In this document: piece by piece, positions 36,104 to 47,563 of the stretch
Position numbering within the stretch: position 1 is the stretch's first letter
Layout: each line of letters begins with the position of its first letter
Assembly (NCBI GenBank): GCA_023078685.1
Contig: JALGAS010000008.1
Location: 868,001 to 932,000, forward strand
DNA length: 64,000 nucleotides
Reading direction: 5' to 3'
Source of the DNA: Neopestalotiopsis rosae
Taxonomy: Eukaryota > Ascomycota > Sordariomycetes > Amphisphaeriales > Sporocadaceae
Translations under genes and position numbers: made by a program
Notes under the pieces: model-generated
Seen by the model: the letters and a program-made list of their open reading frames with translations, nothing else
The model's database searches: none
What the model was told of the DNA's origin: nothing

Positions 36104-37636
36104 ATGGCTTTCAAATTCGTCTTCACAGTTGTGACAACATTTGTGGGAGTAGTCTTTGGCGCTCAGATTTATCCCAACGCTACCTCACTCCCTCAAACTA
36201 TTCCAGAGGACTGTCGTGAAGCACTGAGTGCCAATATCACTTGTCCAACGCCTCTTATTGTGGACGCCGACGTTCTGTCTGGATGGTTGGTCAATGACAC
36301 ATTTCTGGGGGAATACTGTGGTTGCGACTGTACAGACTCACTGACTGTAAGTGACGGTGGAGTAATGTTATCCATTCTCGAGTTTGAGCACTATTCTCCT
36401 GACAAGACTGGCCTGCTAACGTGTTTACACTCACGGGCAGACTTGGGCGGACAATGTCCAGGACAAGTGCGGTTCAACCCCGTATCCATATGGCAATCTC
36501 ACGAATGTCACGGTGATCAATGCAAATTTTACGAACATAAATACAAACTTCTCTGTTTCATCGGTAACAGAGCCTTTGATCTGGGCGCAGGAGATGGCTT
36601 GTTTGACTGACAAGTGAGTGGTTCACTATGCTGTGCAGTGTTGTTACCGATGCTGACGAGACTGTTGGAGTTAGAGATGATTGTGACGAGTACTGCTTGC
36701 CTGGTCTGATTAATGGCACACTTGAAGCCTGTGATGATTGCATGTTGAAGATTGAGGCAAAAATGCTGGATTCAATCTATGGCGATTGGCGGATTGACGA
36801 CCAGACGTTCAGCTCAATTCTCTCTTCATGCAGCGTCAATCCGACTGATTACCCACATAGTACAGTCACAAGAGAGCCACCGCCGCCTTAGTGAGTTTTC
36901 CTCGCTGTAGTTATTCAGGAATACCCGGCAGACAGGCTAACAACAGGTGTACAGCACGCCATTGCCTATCATTACGTGCAATACCGGAGAATACTATGAA
37001 GTACAAGCCAACGACACCTGTGAGTCTATTGCAGATGATTTCGCTGTGGCGTTGGACAGATTTCTGTACCAAAATTCGCTTGACTTCCGGTGCACTAGTC
37101 TGCGCGCGGGAGACAAGGTTTGCATTCAAGAATGCTGTACGCTGCACAAGGTAAGCGCAATTCTCTTGACAGGATTTTTCAGCAGCATTGAATCGGGATA
37201 GAAATTAACGGCTACACCAGATTGCACCTGGCGAAACTTGTTCGGATATCTTGAAGGACGAAGCCTTTACTTTGACAGAGTTGTTGTCGTGGAACCCGGT
37301 TCTATATCGCGACTGCAGCAACATTGATGCACTCGTTAATAGAACAATCTGCATCTCGTAAGTATTCGGTTATTTCTCGAAATATTGTCGCCAGCTCACT
37401 GTTCTCTTAAATTCAGGTCACCAGGCACTGCAGAGTACGATGTTGATGTAAGAGTCAACTGGACCACAACGTGGACAATTCCTGGCAACTGGGAGGCGTG
37501 GTCGACCCTGGGCACTAATGGAACGCCATCCGCGGCGAAAGTCTACTGGCCGGAAATGCCTACGGTCACTATGGCCTTTGGTGAACCCACCCCAAGCAGC
37601 GAGGTCGCTAGTCCAACCCCAACCCCGACTGCATGA
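36104..37636 (+). CDS. Secreted protein with two LysM domains
   Basis: Six exons: 36104-36346, 36441-36613, 36675-36890, 36955-37150, 37221-37357 and 37417-37636; 394 residues, phases consistent. A signal peptide (FVFTVVTTFVGVVFGA) is followed by a Cys-rich N-terminal region with several Asn glycosylation sites. First LysM: YYEVQANDTCESIADDF, then FLYQNSLDF and AGDKVCI. The second, weaker LysM has IAPGETCSDILKDEAFT, then SWNPVL. The C-terminus is Pro/Thr-rich (SPTPTPTA) with no obvious GPI signal. LysM domains bind chitin oligomers. LysM genes beside subgroup C (killer-toxin-like) chitinases are an established arrangement in filamentous fungi, and this one is divergent from such a gene. Possible roles are self-wall protection or masking of chitin; which one is inference. 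Confidence 0.87.
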
Positions 37637-37781
37637 GCTGCTTGTTTGTTTAGTGCTCTGAGTACAGATATAAAGGTAGTCTCGATAGTGGATTTTGAAG
37701 TTGTTCATTTGTCCTTGGAGAGTAAAGCAAATAAAACATAAAACGTAACTTTACGAGCATTGAATCTTTAAAACTCGTCTT

Positions 37782-38660
37782 CTAGAATACCAAATCCATG
37801 TGCCAACCCTCTTCCTCCCCGCCCGTCTCATCCTCCACCATCATCGACAGTGACCTTCCATCAGCCAATGCGCCCCTGAAGCCGGCCATGCGCCCTGGAT
37901 GCGTGCGAGTTCGCCATACGCAGCGCCCGTGAACATTCATCCACAACATCTTGACCAAACCATCCTTGTCTCGCAGCACTTCTTCGTCGACCAAATAGAT
38001 GAGCCACTTTGCCTCCCTACTAGCCTCCTCCAATGCCTCCTGCTCAGGGGGGACCTGCAGCGGTTCGCCTTCCTGCTCCCGCCAAAATTCCTCGTCCTCG
38101 GGACAGCTATACTGAATAACGTCTGCTAGCATCGGAGCACGGAGCAACAAAGCCCTTAATCCAGCATTGCCTTCCCCAACTCCATCCTCTTCATCCTCAT
38201 TCACGTTTTCATCCTTCTCCGCATCATACAGTGCAGCATCTTCGAAACAGTCCGCCGCATCTACGGAATAAACATCTCCAACCTCGCACTGCGCTCGCAG
38301 CTCCGCGTAGCGCCGTGCCAGGTCAGGCGTATAGCAAGTGCGCAACCAGAGAGGATGCTCGGTACCGCCGGTGGTACCGCGGCGCACGCTCGCATTCCGC
38401 TCGCGCGGTGACTGAAAGGGACGCAGTGCGCGGTCGATGATATCTGGTGGCAGTGGTCGCTCGCTGTTATTTTCTCCAAACGTGCGACTGTGATGTGGGA
38501 AGCGCTCTAGGGGTGTCAAGGCAAGGAACCGGCGCGCGAGCTGGCGGTACTGGTGCGGGTCGCTGGCCTGAGGCTGGGCAAGATCAAAGTTCTGGGCTAT
38601 GAAGTGGTCAAAAGCTAGGAGACCGTATGACGCGTCGTTGCTGAGGGTTTCGGATGTCAT
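37782..38660 (-). CDS. Very acidic cytosolic protein, candidate immunity factor
   Basis: Single exon, 292 residues, no signal peptide and no membrane segment. I do not recognise a domain. By my count it has about 56 Asp/Glu against 31 Lys/Arg, including the run KDENVNEDEEDG. Conserved-looking blocks are LLLRAPMLADVIQYSCPEDEE, LIYLVDEE followed by GLVKMLWMNVHG, and a C-terminal HMDLVF. It converges on the secreted LysM gene with a 145-base gap and sits in the neighbourhood of the NucA/NucB toxin-like gene. Acidic charge is typical of proteins that neutralise nucleases (barstar and colicin immunity proteins), so an immunity role is a reasonable hypothesis, but nothing in the sequence proves it. 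It could equally be an unrelated housekeeping protein. Confidence 0.8.
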   Translation of the reverse strand: MTSETLSNDASYGLLAFDHFIAQNFDLAQPQASDPHQYRQLARRFLALTPLERFPHHSRTFGENNSERPLPPDIIDRALRPFQSPRERNASVRRGTTGGTEHPLWLRTCYTPDLARRYAELRAQCEVGDVYSVDAADCFEDAALYDAEKDENVNEDEEDGVGEGNAGLRALLLRAPMLADVIQYSCPEDEEFWREQEGEPLQVPPEQEALEEASREAKWLIYLVDEEVLRDKDGLVKMLWMNVHGRCVWRTRTHPGRMAGFRGALADGRSLSMMVEDETGGEEEGWHMDLVF

Positions 38661-39507
38661 GATGGCTTGTTGAGCGTTGCACTATTCAGTGATTGCGTGG
38701 AAGACCTCTTGTCAAGACGACTTGGTTATAGTCGTCCGGTGGGGTCGCTAAGTACTGAAGAAAGTAGGACTATGGAATAGCTTTCAGTTTTGCGGAACCA
38801 AGCCACTGGGGGAGTGTCACTAGAGTTCGTTGTTCGGCACTATTTCTTCGCTATCCGGCCCCCAAAGTCACCCCGCTTTAGGCTGACTTCAGTGGTGTTA
38901 CTCACGTACTTACCAGTATGGGCGGGGCAAGGAGTATAGTTCTTATGATACTGGGAAACCTGGCTTGGTATGCAGCGCGTCATTCGAAAATCAAACTGTT
39001 CAGACTCAAATCGTGATGTAATATGCAGTCGTACGCTCTACAGGTCTCTCGATGCACGTAAAGGCCAACTATATTATCTGACGTTCGATGGAGAGATTCG
39101 GATGGGATTTGTGCTGCTAGAAAAGGCAGTACATGCCAACTCTCCAATGCACCGCCGCAAGTACTTACCCCGATCCGCAATATGCGGACCTGCATTAACG
39201 TACGCGCGCGGGGCGGGCCTTGTAGAAAGCTTGGTCACAGTAGCTAATATGTGACAGCAGGAGACGACGTGACAGCAGGAGACAACGCCACCACAAGCCG
39301 ACGTCATCCCGTTATGCATGACTGTATAGTTCAAGCAAATAGTACTCAATTCACTACAAACAAACACTTGCTGAGAATTCCACCGCGGCATGAATCAAAG
39401 ACTGGACAAAGGATCGTATTTTGAAAAGAATGTGTACCCGAATTTCCTCCATTGCGGGAAGATTTCCAGCATATAAAGATCAAAGTCTTCAGGCGGGTGT
39501 GACCACA
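38661..39507. other. Intergenic
   Basis: No supported gene. A GTGACAGCAGGAGACAACG-like dodecamer occurs twice in tandem near 39250-39287. Confidence 0.5.
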
Positions 39508-40350
39508 CTAGGATGACTCAGTGGTAGAGACTTGGACCATAGAGGTACCTGTTCCGAGGCACTTCGTGCACATTGTAGTGGTTGAGTTCCAGCCTGTGAA
39601 GCTGCTGTTGCTGGTAGACGTCATTGTCGTCTTCCGAGAACACTTGTTGCAGCCAGCCTTGGTCGAGGACGTGCAAGACTCTGTGATGGTTTCTGTCTCC
39701 GTTTCTGTCTCTGTTTCGGTGGTCGTCATGATGGATGTGTTATTGTTGTTTACCGTCTGGGTCATCCACTGCGTTGTGATCTGTGTCTGGTATACTGTGG
39801 ACCCAAGAGGAGCAGAACATGATGATGTCTGTGCACTGCAGCCGTCTGCCATTAATGTGACAGGAACACATTTGGTTTGGCCGAAATTGGGAGACACGTA
39901 AATGTTCCATTCCGTATCCGTGGCTGGACAAGCCTGGAACTGAGAAGAGCCTTGGTATTGCAGTGTCCCATCTGAACCTATGGAGAAGCCTGCAGCGGGC
40001 TCGGCTCCTTGATCACACTGAATCTGAGTAGTCGGTGGGTCTGCAGTGGCATCAGAGAGACACATCTCGGGATCAGGAAACAGCCGTCACTCACCTGTGA
40101 CTATGCAACCGAAGCCATTCTGATCAGTGATTTTCCCGCTCTGATCAATGCAAAACGTAGAAGTGGGCTCAGAACCATTCAGACGGATTTGACCGTCCGG
40201 AAGCTGGCCGGCAGGACAATTGAACGGGCCCGAGGCAGAGAGAGTGAACTTGCAGCACCCAGAAGCGCTGTTTGTACCTCTTCCGAATATAGACCCAGCA
40301 GAGGCAGATGCAACTAGCTTTGCAAAGAGAATCAATTTGTTGAGCTTCAT
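39508..40350 (-). CDS. Small secreted Cys-containing cell-wall-type protein
   Basis: Two exons (40095-40350 and 39508-40040; 54-base intron) give 262 residues. An N-terminal signal peptide (LILFAKLVASASA) is followed by a CCKFTLSASG..CPAGQLPDGQ..FCID..GFGCIV block and then CDQGAEPAAGFSIGSDGTLQY, QFQACPAT and WNIYVSPN. I recall this arrangement from fungal secreted surface proteins, without a firm name. The C-terminal half is Ser/Thr-rich with a (Thr-Glu) repeat of about six units, a late cluster of CxxC pairs, and likely heavy O-glycosylation. No clear GPI signal at the end. Probably in the cell wall or the medium. Confidence 0.78.
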
Positions 40351-41139
40351 GATTTTCTTGACTCGTATGAGCATGAGAGGGCAGTACCAGAGAACAATAG
40401 CAGGCGGGCACTTGTTTCACCCCATTATCTTGGCCAATCTGGATATATACATCCTCCTCCTCCAGGTAGTATCTCCGCTTACGAGATGTCTTCCAAAGCC
40501 TTTGCAAACTTCATCGTCGGCAAATACCTACCAGGTCGCCGATCTCGATTGAGATATGCCGGTGTGTCGGTCTCTTGACTCTTGACACCCTATCTTGTTT
40601 GCATCCCGGCCAGACGGCCGCGTGATGCGAGAAAAGCTCAACCCATGCACCTGACTTTCACCACATACAGGGCGTACAGCTCCTATAGGAGCAGGTTCCG
40701 AATTCAGTGTAAGTTGAGGCCTTCACGAGATATGGCTGCACTTACATGCCTGTCGTCTCGATCGGTTTGCTGATTGGCTTGTCACGGCTGAGTCAGATAC
40801 TTATAGTGCCTGCACACCACCTCGGCTTTATACATACTTGATTATGCAGGTAAGAAGGATGTTGTAACCCCACTATACACACCGCCCTCATTTGGGGTAA
40901 TTCAGGTTTGGGGTAGCTGGAATTCGGAGTAGCTGATCATCTTTTTTGGAGATCGTATGAGCTTCAGCGGAGGAGGCCATCTTCGTGGGATAGACGAAAT
41001 GCTGCTTGATGAAATTTGGGATACCTTGGCCATCCCAGTTCATCTGTTCCAGCTTTCTTCCTTCTTTATCAACATTCAAACTGTCTTCTAGCACCATCTT
41101 CCGCACTTCACACGTTTCAATCAAGAGCAATCGCATATC
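40351..41139. other. Intergenic, divergent flank
   Basis: No supported gene between the divergent starts at 40350 and 41140. Confidence 0.45.
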
Positions 41140-42105
41140 ATGGCCGTCTCTTCGGCCGCTCCTGAGATTCTTGAGGATATCCTCACAACGCTTCATCGCC
41201 TTGAGGCGAGCTTCATGAATCAGAATGACCGCCTCAGCACTATAGAGTGCACTCTATCGGATGCTGGAAGTTCTCCCATATCTCGTATGGGCAGTGTGTC
41301 GTCGCCCCGTCATCCACCAGCGGTCGAGAAATCACCGCGGCATGATCGAGGGCATTTACCCACACTGGAAACTGACGGCTCCCCGTACCAAAGCTTCGCG
41401 GCCTCAGCGTATATGGCATCCATCATGAACATGCGCCGTCGTTTCGAATTTGACACTCACTCTGACCTGGCCGAGCCGTATCCTGAGCCGGTCACCCAGC
41501 ATCAAGACGTGCTCAATGCTCGTCAGGAATGTACTGCTCCATCATTACACGGCGAGGACAATGATTATTACACTATGTCGGTCTACTCCTCTAGGACCCT
41601 CTCCCGCTTCGAGCTCGATGCTCCCAGAGTTCCCGCAGTCCCTCAGGACTTTATCGCGCCGCCAAATACATGCACGTGTGAAATCCACCGCGCAGCCAGC
41701 AGCATAGAATTTCCTGCCATGAGATACGAAGAAATGCCCGAGACTCCAACCTCGGCAGCCGACACTGGCTCTCGACGGTCGATCTCCGACAGCCAGCATT
41801 CGACAAATACTGCCCCCACATCCGTCTCCAGTACACAGAGCCAGCGTCAGACCGAGTCTATCTCCAGCGCCTACAAGGCTCTGAAGCATTCCCTCAGACG
41901 ATCCGCCTCTTCTAGGTCTGGAGACGGATCGACTACCGCTACGGAGCGGAACGCACCACCTCCACATAAGAGCAGTACACGAACCCCATCTCTGTTTAGC
42001 ATGGCGCAGAGACGGGCCAAAGCTTGCGTTTCCGCGTTCCAAGGCTTGTTTTTCTCTGCAGCCCGCAGACTAGTTGAATATCAGATGAAGCAGCTTGATA
42101 ATTGA
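41140..42105 (+). CDS. Hypothetical Ser-rich protein
   Basis: Single exon, 321 residues from ATG 41140. Residues 1-45 could form a short coiled coil (EILEDILTTLHRLEASFMNQNDRLSTIE). The middle is disordered, rich in Ser, Pro and Thr. A basic stretch (ALKHSLRRSASSRS) precedes an amphipathic C-terminal helix (RAKACVSAFQGLFFSAARRLVEYQMKQ). No recognised domain. Codon use is regular throughout, which supports a real gene; function unknown. Confidence 0.65.
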   Translation: MAVSSAAPEILEDILTTLHRLEASFMNQNDRLSTIECTLSDAGSSPISRMGSVSSPRHPPAVEKSPRHDRGHLPTLETDGSPYQSFAASAYMASIMNMRRRFEFDTHSDLAEPYPEPVTQHQDVLNARQECTAPSLHGEDNDYYTMSVYSSRTLSRFELDAPRVPAVPQDFIAPPNTCTCEIHRAASSIEFPAMRYEEMPETPTSAADTGSRRSISDSQHSTNTAPTSVSSTQSQRQTESISSAYKALKHSLRRSASSRSGDGSTTATERNAPPPHKSSTRTPSLFSMAQRRAKACVSAFQGLFFSAARRLVEYQMKQLDN

Positions 42106-42697
42106 GCCGATGGGACTGGCCGGATCAAAGCCTTATTTGCCACTGGTCATGCCCAGACAAGTGCGGCCATCGTCGCTTTTCGCATTTCCATTCACTATTG
42201 ACCAAATTTACCTCGACGCGACTTTGGACTCGTACTTCACGAATAGTGTCACATCCGCATTTGACCATACAGAAATGCTACGAGACTTCTGTTCCACCCC
42301 AGGCGCTAAGCACATATCGGTTCTGGTATTATGTTTATTTCACGAGAAGAAGAAGAAAAGGATTTGGCAGACCAGATGGGGATGGTAAGCTCAATGTAGA
42401 GTGCAGAGCAGAACGACGTTTATTCATAGCTTCCTCTGGATATACGACGCTCGCTCTTTAGCGATATATTTCCTAAATCACACGAGAATCAACATAAGAC
42501 TGTGCGGTATTGACGTGGCAGACCCATCGCCAATCACCTGCTCGGGCATGTTAAGTAGCTATTCAGCACATCTCTTTTGTAGCTCTATAGGATCTGTTCT
42601 GACATCTCTCACCACATGTACGATCGCTTCATGCCTGTGTATCGCAAATGAAAGTAGACTTGATGGGATATATCAAAACTGAACGCTCTTTGTGATT
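42106..42697. other. Intergenic, convergent 3' flanks
   Basis: No supported gene; it lies between the convergent stops at 42105 and 42698. Confidence 0.5.
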
Positions 42698-44341
42698 CTA
42701 TTCAGTCACCGGCACGAGCGATACCAGACAACCGTGGGCGCTCTTGGATGTGAGAGCTACCTGAGCCTGATATGGCTTGTCTTCTTCACTTTTGATCTCA
42801 CTAAACTCTTGCAAGAATCTCGACACTATGTAAGACGTCTCCATGGTCGCCTTTTGCTGTGCCAGGCACTGCCGAGGTCCAGCTCCAAACGGCACGAAGG
42901 TGAATGGAGGAGGACTGTAATCGTGTTCCCACCTCGAGGGATCGAACTCATCAGCATTTGAGCCCCAGATCTTCGGGTCACAGTGCAGCGTGGCGAAGCA
43001 AGTGTCGAAAAGAGTGCCGGCTGGAGCAAATACTGGAGCAGTGCCCTCTGGACCTCCTCCCGCAGGTAAAACTGTATCTTTCAAAGCGACCCGATTATTC
43101 TGTGGAAATACCGGGTAAAGACGAAGAGCTAGTTATGCACGTTAGCAGAAACATTCATGCTCATCGCCTAAAAGTATCGGGAACACAGACTCTCAGTAAT
43201 AACATGTTGTAGGGATTTGATGCGCGGCAACTGATCGAAATCCAGCGGCTTGTCACCTACGGCCAGAACATCAGCTCGCACTTGAGCAGCTATATTAGGT
43301 TGCATTGCCAGATTGCGGATAACGTGGCTGATAAGTGAAGCCGTAGTTTCTGTTGCTGCCATCATAGCCTGGACCGCCTGGTCCCGCAAAACAGTTTTAT
43401 TTGTCGTCGCTTGAGCCATGTTGAAAAGCAAAGTACGTCGCTTTGACTTGTCTTGACCGTCGTCGGATGAAGATGCCTTTTCGCGGTGATCAATGGCTCT
43501 ATTCACATAGATATCGGCGAACTCATGAACCTTGGCGCATGCCTTGAGCCAGGAACCTTTGGGCATTAAAAAGTTGAGAGGTCCCAGGGCGATACGTAAG
43601 CCGCAGCCATTGAAGCCCGCCTGGAATGCCTCCAAGAACCCTTTTGCGTGCGATGGGGGTTTGCCCGAAAGCATCCCAATGGGCTCCCCGAACAGAAAAA
43701 GAGTGTTCAGGTCAAGATACTGAATGCGCACGTGTTAGTTCACTGGGAGCATTTTGAGCACATGGATTCACGAGACGGACCATTTTCAAGAAATGTGGCT
43801 GTAGATCAAACTTGGTGCCATCCTTTGGTATCTGTTCCAGCAAGAGACCGAGGTGCTCTTCAAGAGGCCCAAAATCTGAGATATTAGACCGGTGGAAGCC
43901 GGGCTTGAGTAGGTCGTGGGAGGCCTTCCAGTCTGCACCGTCAGTCGTGATGAATCCCGCGCCACAGAATGGGCCCATATTATGGAGTCGTAGGGGTTGG
44001 ACTCCCCAGTCTGCAGCATTTTTAGAAAATACAGCCCGTAGATTCTCTGGGTGAATCGAGGATATGGCGTGCGAGCCGAGAATCAAGCTCTCAAATGTAT
44101 GGCCATAGGTATCATATCGGCGCTGATGCTCGACCAGGAATTCGTTGTTGGAGATTGCAGCTCCGGTACGTAGAAAGATGTCCAGACCAAACACGGGGTC
44201 CTTGTGCTTGTAGTGGACTGCCGGCAGGCATCCGTGCTGCTTGGCCGCTAGCCTCCGCACATGGCCAGAGTACAGGCGATAGGCAGCGAAAGCAGCAACA
44301 GAAGACACCAGCAGTGCTAGAAGCGACGCAGCCGTCATCAT
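42698..44341 (-). CDS. Cytochrome P450 (CYP52/alkane-hydroxylase-like)
   Basis: Minus-strand exons 43772-44341, 43191-43719 and 42698-43128 give 509 residues. The start is the ATG at 44341, which gives a clean N-terminal anchor (AASLLALLVSSVAAFAAYRLY); upstream in-frame sequence lacks an ATG. Splicing the second intron creates ETLRLYP, the K-helix ExxR. The I-helix is AMMAATETTA, with Ala where Gly is commoner, and the heme loop FGAGPRQCLA holds the axial Cys. The long B-C region and PVFPQNNRVALKDTVLP resemble alkane or fatty-acid hydroxylases of the CYP52/CYP63 type. Microsomal monooxygenase; substrate unknown. Intact and head to head with another P450. Confidence 0.88.
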
Positions 44342-45014
44342 GGGTCTCAAGACACAGATGAGTGATGCTTGCGGAGAGAAGCTTCTAATCAGATCATGAT
44401 TGTCCAACCACCTCGGATCTCACCTAAAAAAAAAAAAAAAAAGTATATCGACTGCTTCGACACGGGCCGTGCGTCGTCTAAATTGGCCGCTAACATGTCA
44501 GCATTTAGCCTCTGTATGCCACAGTCGCATGCACTGGAAGTACCCAAGCGCTCGGCTTACTTGTATTGGTTCCATGATCACCCGGTGGTGAATTCTTGAA
44601 GGTTGAGCGTGTCGCCTGTCGCCCTATGCGTATTGTAACTTGTTGGTCAGTATGCCAAAAGAATCAATCGGATTGGCACACCGTAAACCCCTTGCATCCC
44701 AATCGATCGCATGCATGGCAACCAACAGTAGCTTGCTAATCAATGCGGCAAGGATGGTGATTGGCTCACTGCCAGCACATTGCCAACACGTCCAACCGAC
44801 ATGGCCGACTCACTCGGGCATGAATGCGAGAATCTAGCTTCTGTAATTCACCATTGGTGTCTGTCATCGCGAGATCTGACTTTTTGCGGCGGTCATATCG
44901 TGGTTTCGGTTTACTCAATGCGCACGATCAGCTTCCTTGTACTCATTCTGAAGCTACCTCGATCAGTGTGCCTAATCGCCCCCCTCTTGCATATCCAGCG
45001 CCAACTCGTGAAAA
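44342..45014. promoter_or_regulatory. Shared region between divergent P450 genes
   Basis: 673 bases between head-to-head starts. It contains a run of 17 A residues at 44426-44442, close to the minus-strand P450 start. Poly(dA:dT) tracts often exclude nucleosomes at fungal promoters; a role here is inference. Confidence 0.45.
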
Positions 45015-46828
45015 ATGGGGTGGCTCAGCGTAGCCATTACTGCAGGAGTGGTGCTGTTTACTACGATTGCTTACCTATGCAAAGCTGTCTACAATCACCG
45101 TCGAAAGATCAATGACCTTCGCAAGCAAGGCGTCGTGAGCTCTCAATGTATTCTGCCAACTACTCGTGCCCCACTGACAGGTCGAGTAGCCAATGCCAAA
45201 AGAATGGAGCTGGATAACTGGTCACTTACTGGTGCTTCAAAAGTATCTCGATGGTGTCCCCCCAGACGCTGCCGTGGCATTCGCCATGCGGGACCTCGCC
45301 AAAGAGTTTGCCCATACCGAGCTTTTTCTCATAGACTTGTGGCCAGTCTATCCCCCGCTGTACACCGTCTTTGGCCCTGAGTCCATCAGTCAAATATGCA
45401 ACAAGTACAACTTACCAAAGACCGCAACTGCTTTCCGCACCATGAAGCCAGTCGCTGGAGGGCAGAATCTGCTTACGATGAATGGAAATGAATGGAAGCA
45501 CTGGAGATCGCTGTTCAATCCGGGATTTTCTACCGGAGCTATGCTCGACAATGTCCCCCATATCGTCGACTCTGCTCTAGTCTTTCGCGAAAAACTCATT
45601 GAGAGGATTGGAAACGGCACGTTCTCTTTGAATGAGTTGACAACCAAGCTGACTACAGAGGTCATTCTAAAAGTTACACTGTGAGTAATATTCCATTAAC
45701 ATGAGTGGGTTCAAGCTATTGACATGTACAGGAACCTCGACTCGAATTATCAAACGTCGCCCAATGTCATCGTCACGGCACTCAACACAATCTTGAGCTG
45801 GCATTCATTTTGGGATCCTCGAGTGCTCCTAAACCCGCTCCGACCCTTTGTTCAAAAGTACAATGGATATGTACTGAGAAAACATGTCCATCAAGAGATA
45901 GAGAAGAGGTTTCAAGAAATCAAGGATGAAAGATTGATGATTATATCCGGACAACTGAAGTCTCAGTCTATAAAATCTGTCATCACCCTGGCTCTCGAGG
46001 CTTACTTGGCGGACAGACAAGACACGAATATTTCGCAAGACGAGAAGCTCGACCGGACTTTTGCAGACTATGCTTCTTACCAGATCCGAGTCTTTCTCTT
46101 TGCAGGCACAGATACGACAGCTTCCATCATGGTCTATATCTATCATTATCTCTCGAAAAATCCCGACTGGGCTCGAAAGATTAGAAAAAGAGCATGACCA
46201 GATATTCGGCACAGATCCAAATGATGCCGCCATTGTTCTGAAGAAGAACCCTAGCCTCTTGAACCAATGCAAGCTCACACTCGCCTTCATCAAAGAGACG
46301 CTACGTCTTCGTGCGCCGGCCGGAACCTTGCGCGACAGTGTTCCCGGTGTCAGCATTACCGACCTGGAAGGCAATGAGCAGCCCATGGATATCGCCGGCG
46401 CCAACATCCTCCACCAGGCCCTCCACGTCAACCCGCGTGTCTGGCCACGACCGAACGATTTTCTCCCTGAGAGATTCCTGGTCGGGCCCGACCATGAGCT
46501 CTACCCGGATCCCGCGGCTTTCCGGCCATTTGAGCAGGGCCCTCGCAATTGCATTGGACAGACCCTGATTTGGAATGAACTCCGCATTGCCGTCATTCTG
46601 ACCATCAGAGACCTGGAAATCAGGGACGCGTATGACGATTTCGATGCCAAGGCACAGCGCGAGATGGGCTTTGGTGAAAAGTGGAAGAGAAGGCTGTTTG
46701 GCGAGCCAGTGAGGACAGTGCACGGAGAAAGAGCGTATCAGACGGACTCTGGAGGGCTGCACCCTGTGAACGGATATCCTTGCTATGTCAAGTGGGCGGA
46801 TGGCCGTACAGATTTACAACAGAGCTGA
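45015..46828 (+). pseudogene. Cytochrome P450 with one frameshift
   Basis: Exons 45015-45134, 45190-45680 and 45732-46828. A membrane anchor (VAITAGVVLFTTIAYLC) precedes GVPMPKEWSWITGHLL. The I-helix is AGTDTTAS, the K-helix KETLRLR and the heme loop FEQGPRNCIG, so every catalytic element is encoded. The frame breaks at an A5 run, 46185-46189: upstream reads NPDWARKIRK, and downstream EHDQIFG continues one base out of phase, exactly as a one-base insertion would produce. No GT-AG intron of usable size spans the break. It may be a true lesion or a homopolymer sequencing error. Divergent from an intact P450. Confidence 0.8.
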
Positions 46829-46987
46829 AGAAAGCCCAGTACCGAACCGGGTATGGCGCGGCGTAAGTCACGTGGTGGTGAATGGACTATGCGAGATGTT
46901 TAACAGATTTGTATTCATCTAGGAGATTACTGGATCTATGAGTACTAGTTTCAATTCCATGTCTCAATTGTACAACCCATCCCATAT

Positions 46988-47563
46988 CTATGAAGGGCGT
47001 TGTGCGACCTGTTAATGTTGGTCAGCAATCACGCGTCGTAAGTGGTGCCGATGCGGCACTGAGTGGATCGGAGATATGATAAACTTACAAAGAAAGCCTC
47101 ACCACCATTTTCGGTCTCGAAAGTGACTAGTATTTCGCATTAGTTATTGCACATATCCAGGAGAATTGAGCACCGGGGCAGGCATCAAGTGACGTACTCG
47201 TCGAGTCCTTGGAGAAGTAAATCATATCACCCTTGACGGCCTTGACCTTTTGGCCCGTCGAATCAGTGACAATGATGTCGCCGGCAACCACGAGCTTGAA
47301 TTCGTAGTAAGTGTAGGTGGAAGTCATGGTGGCGCCCTTTTCGATGCGGTAGAAGCCGCTGGAGATGGGCTTCTCGGGGTCATCCTGGGTGCTGCAAAGT
47401 TGTCAGTTACATAGGTAAGATAAAAGGCAGGCGATTCCCAGACTACGGTGCTTTCACGTACCTAGAGTGAAGAACGCCGAGGAAAATGTTGGAAAAGTCT
47501 TTGAACTTGGGAATGGTTGCCTCTTGGGCGTTCGTTGGGAATGTGCTTCAGGGCGGGAGCCAT
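46988..47563 (-). pseudogene. Small cupin protein (EutQ-like) with a frame break
   Basis: Minus-strand exons 47462-47563, 47198-47391, 47089-47126 and 46988-47008, about 117 residues. A single RmlC-like cupin core (YTYYEFKLVVAGDIIVTD, then GDMIYFSKDSTITFE and ENGGEAFFV) resembles the fungal ethanolamine-utilisation EutQ-like cupins. The start MAPALKHIPNE is in one frame and the continuation AQEATIPKFKDFSNIFLGV lies one base out of phase; one surplus base near 47530 explains it. No intron fits. Either decay or sequencing error. No catalytic role can be read from the sequence. Confidence 0.7.

Noticed and set aside
44426..44442. Poly(A) run as a retroposon tail
   Set aside because: No target duplication or retroposed gene body lies next to it; it is in a promoter.
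45829..46431. 200-codon minus-strand frame across the P450 break
   Set aside because: Antisense to P450 coding sequence with no recognisable features.
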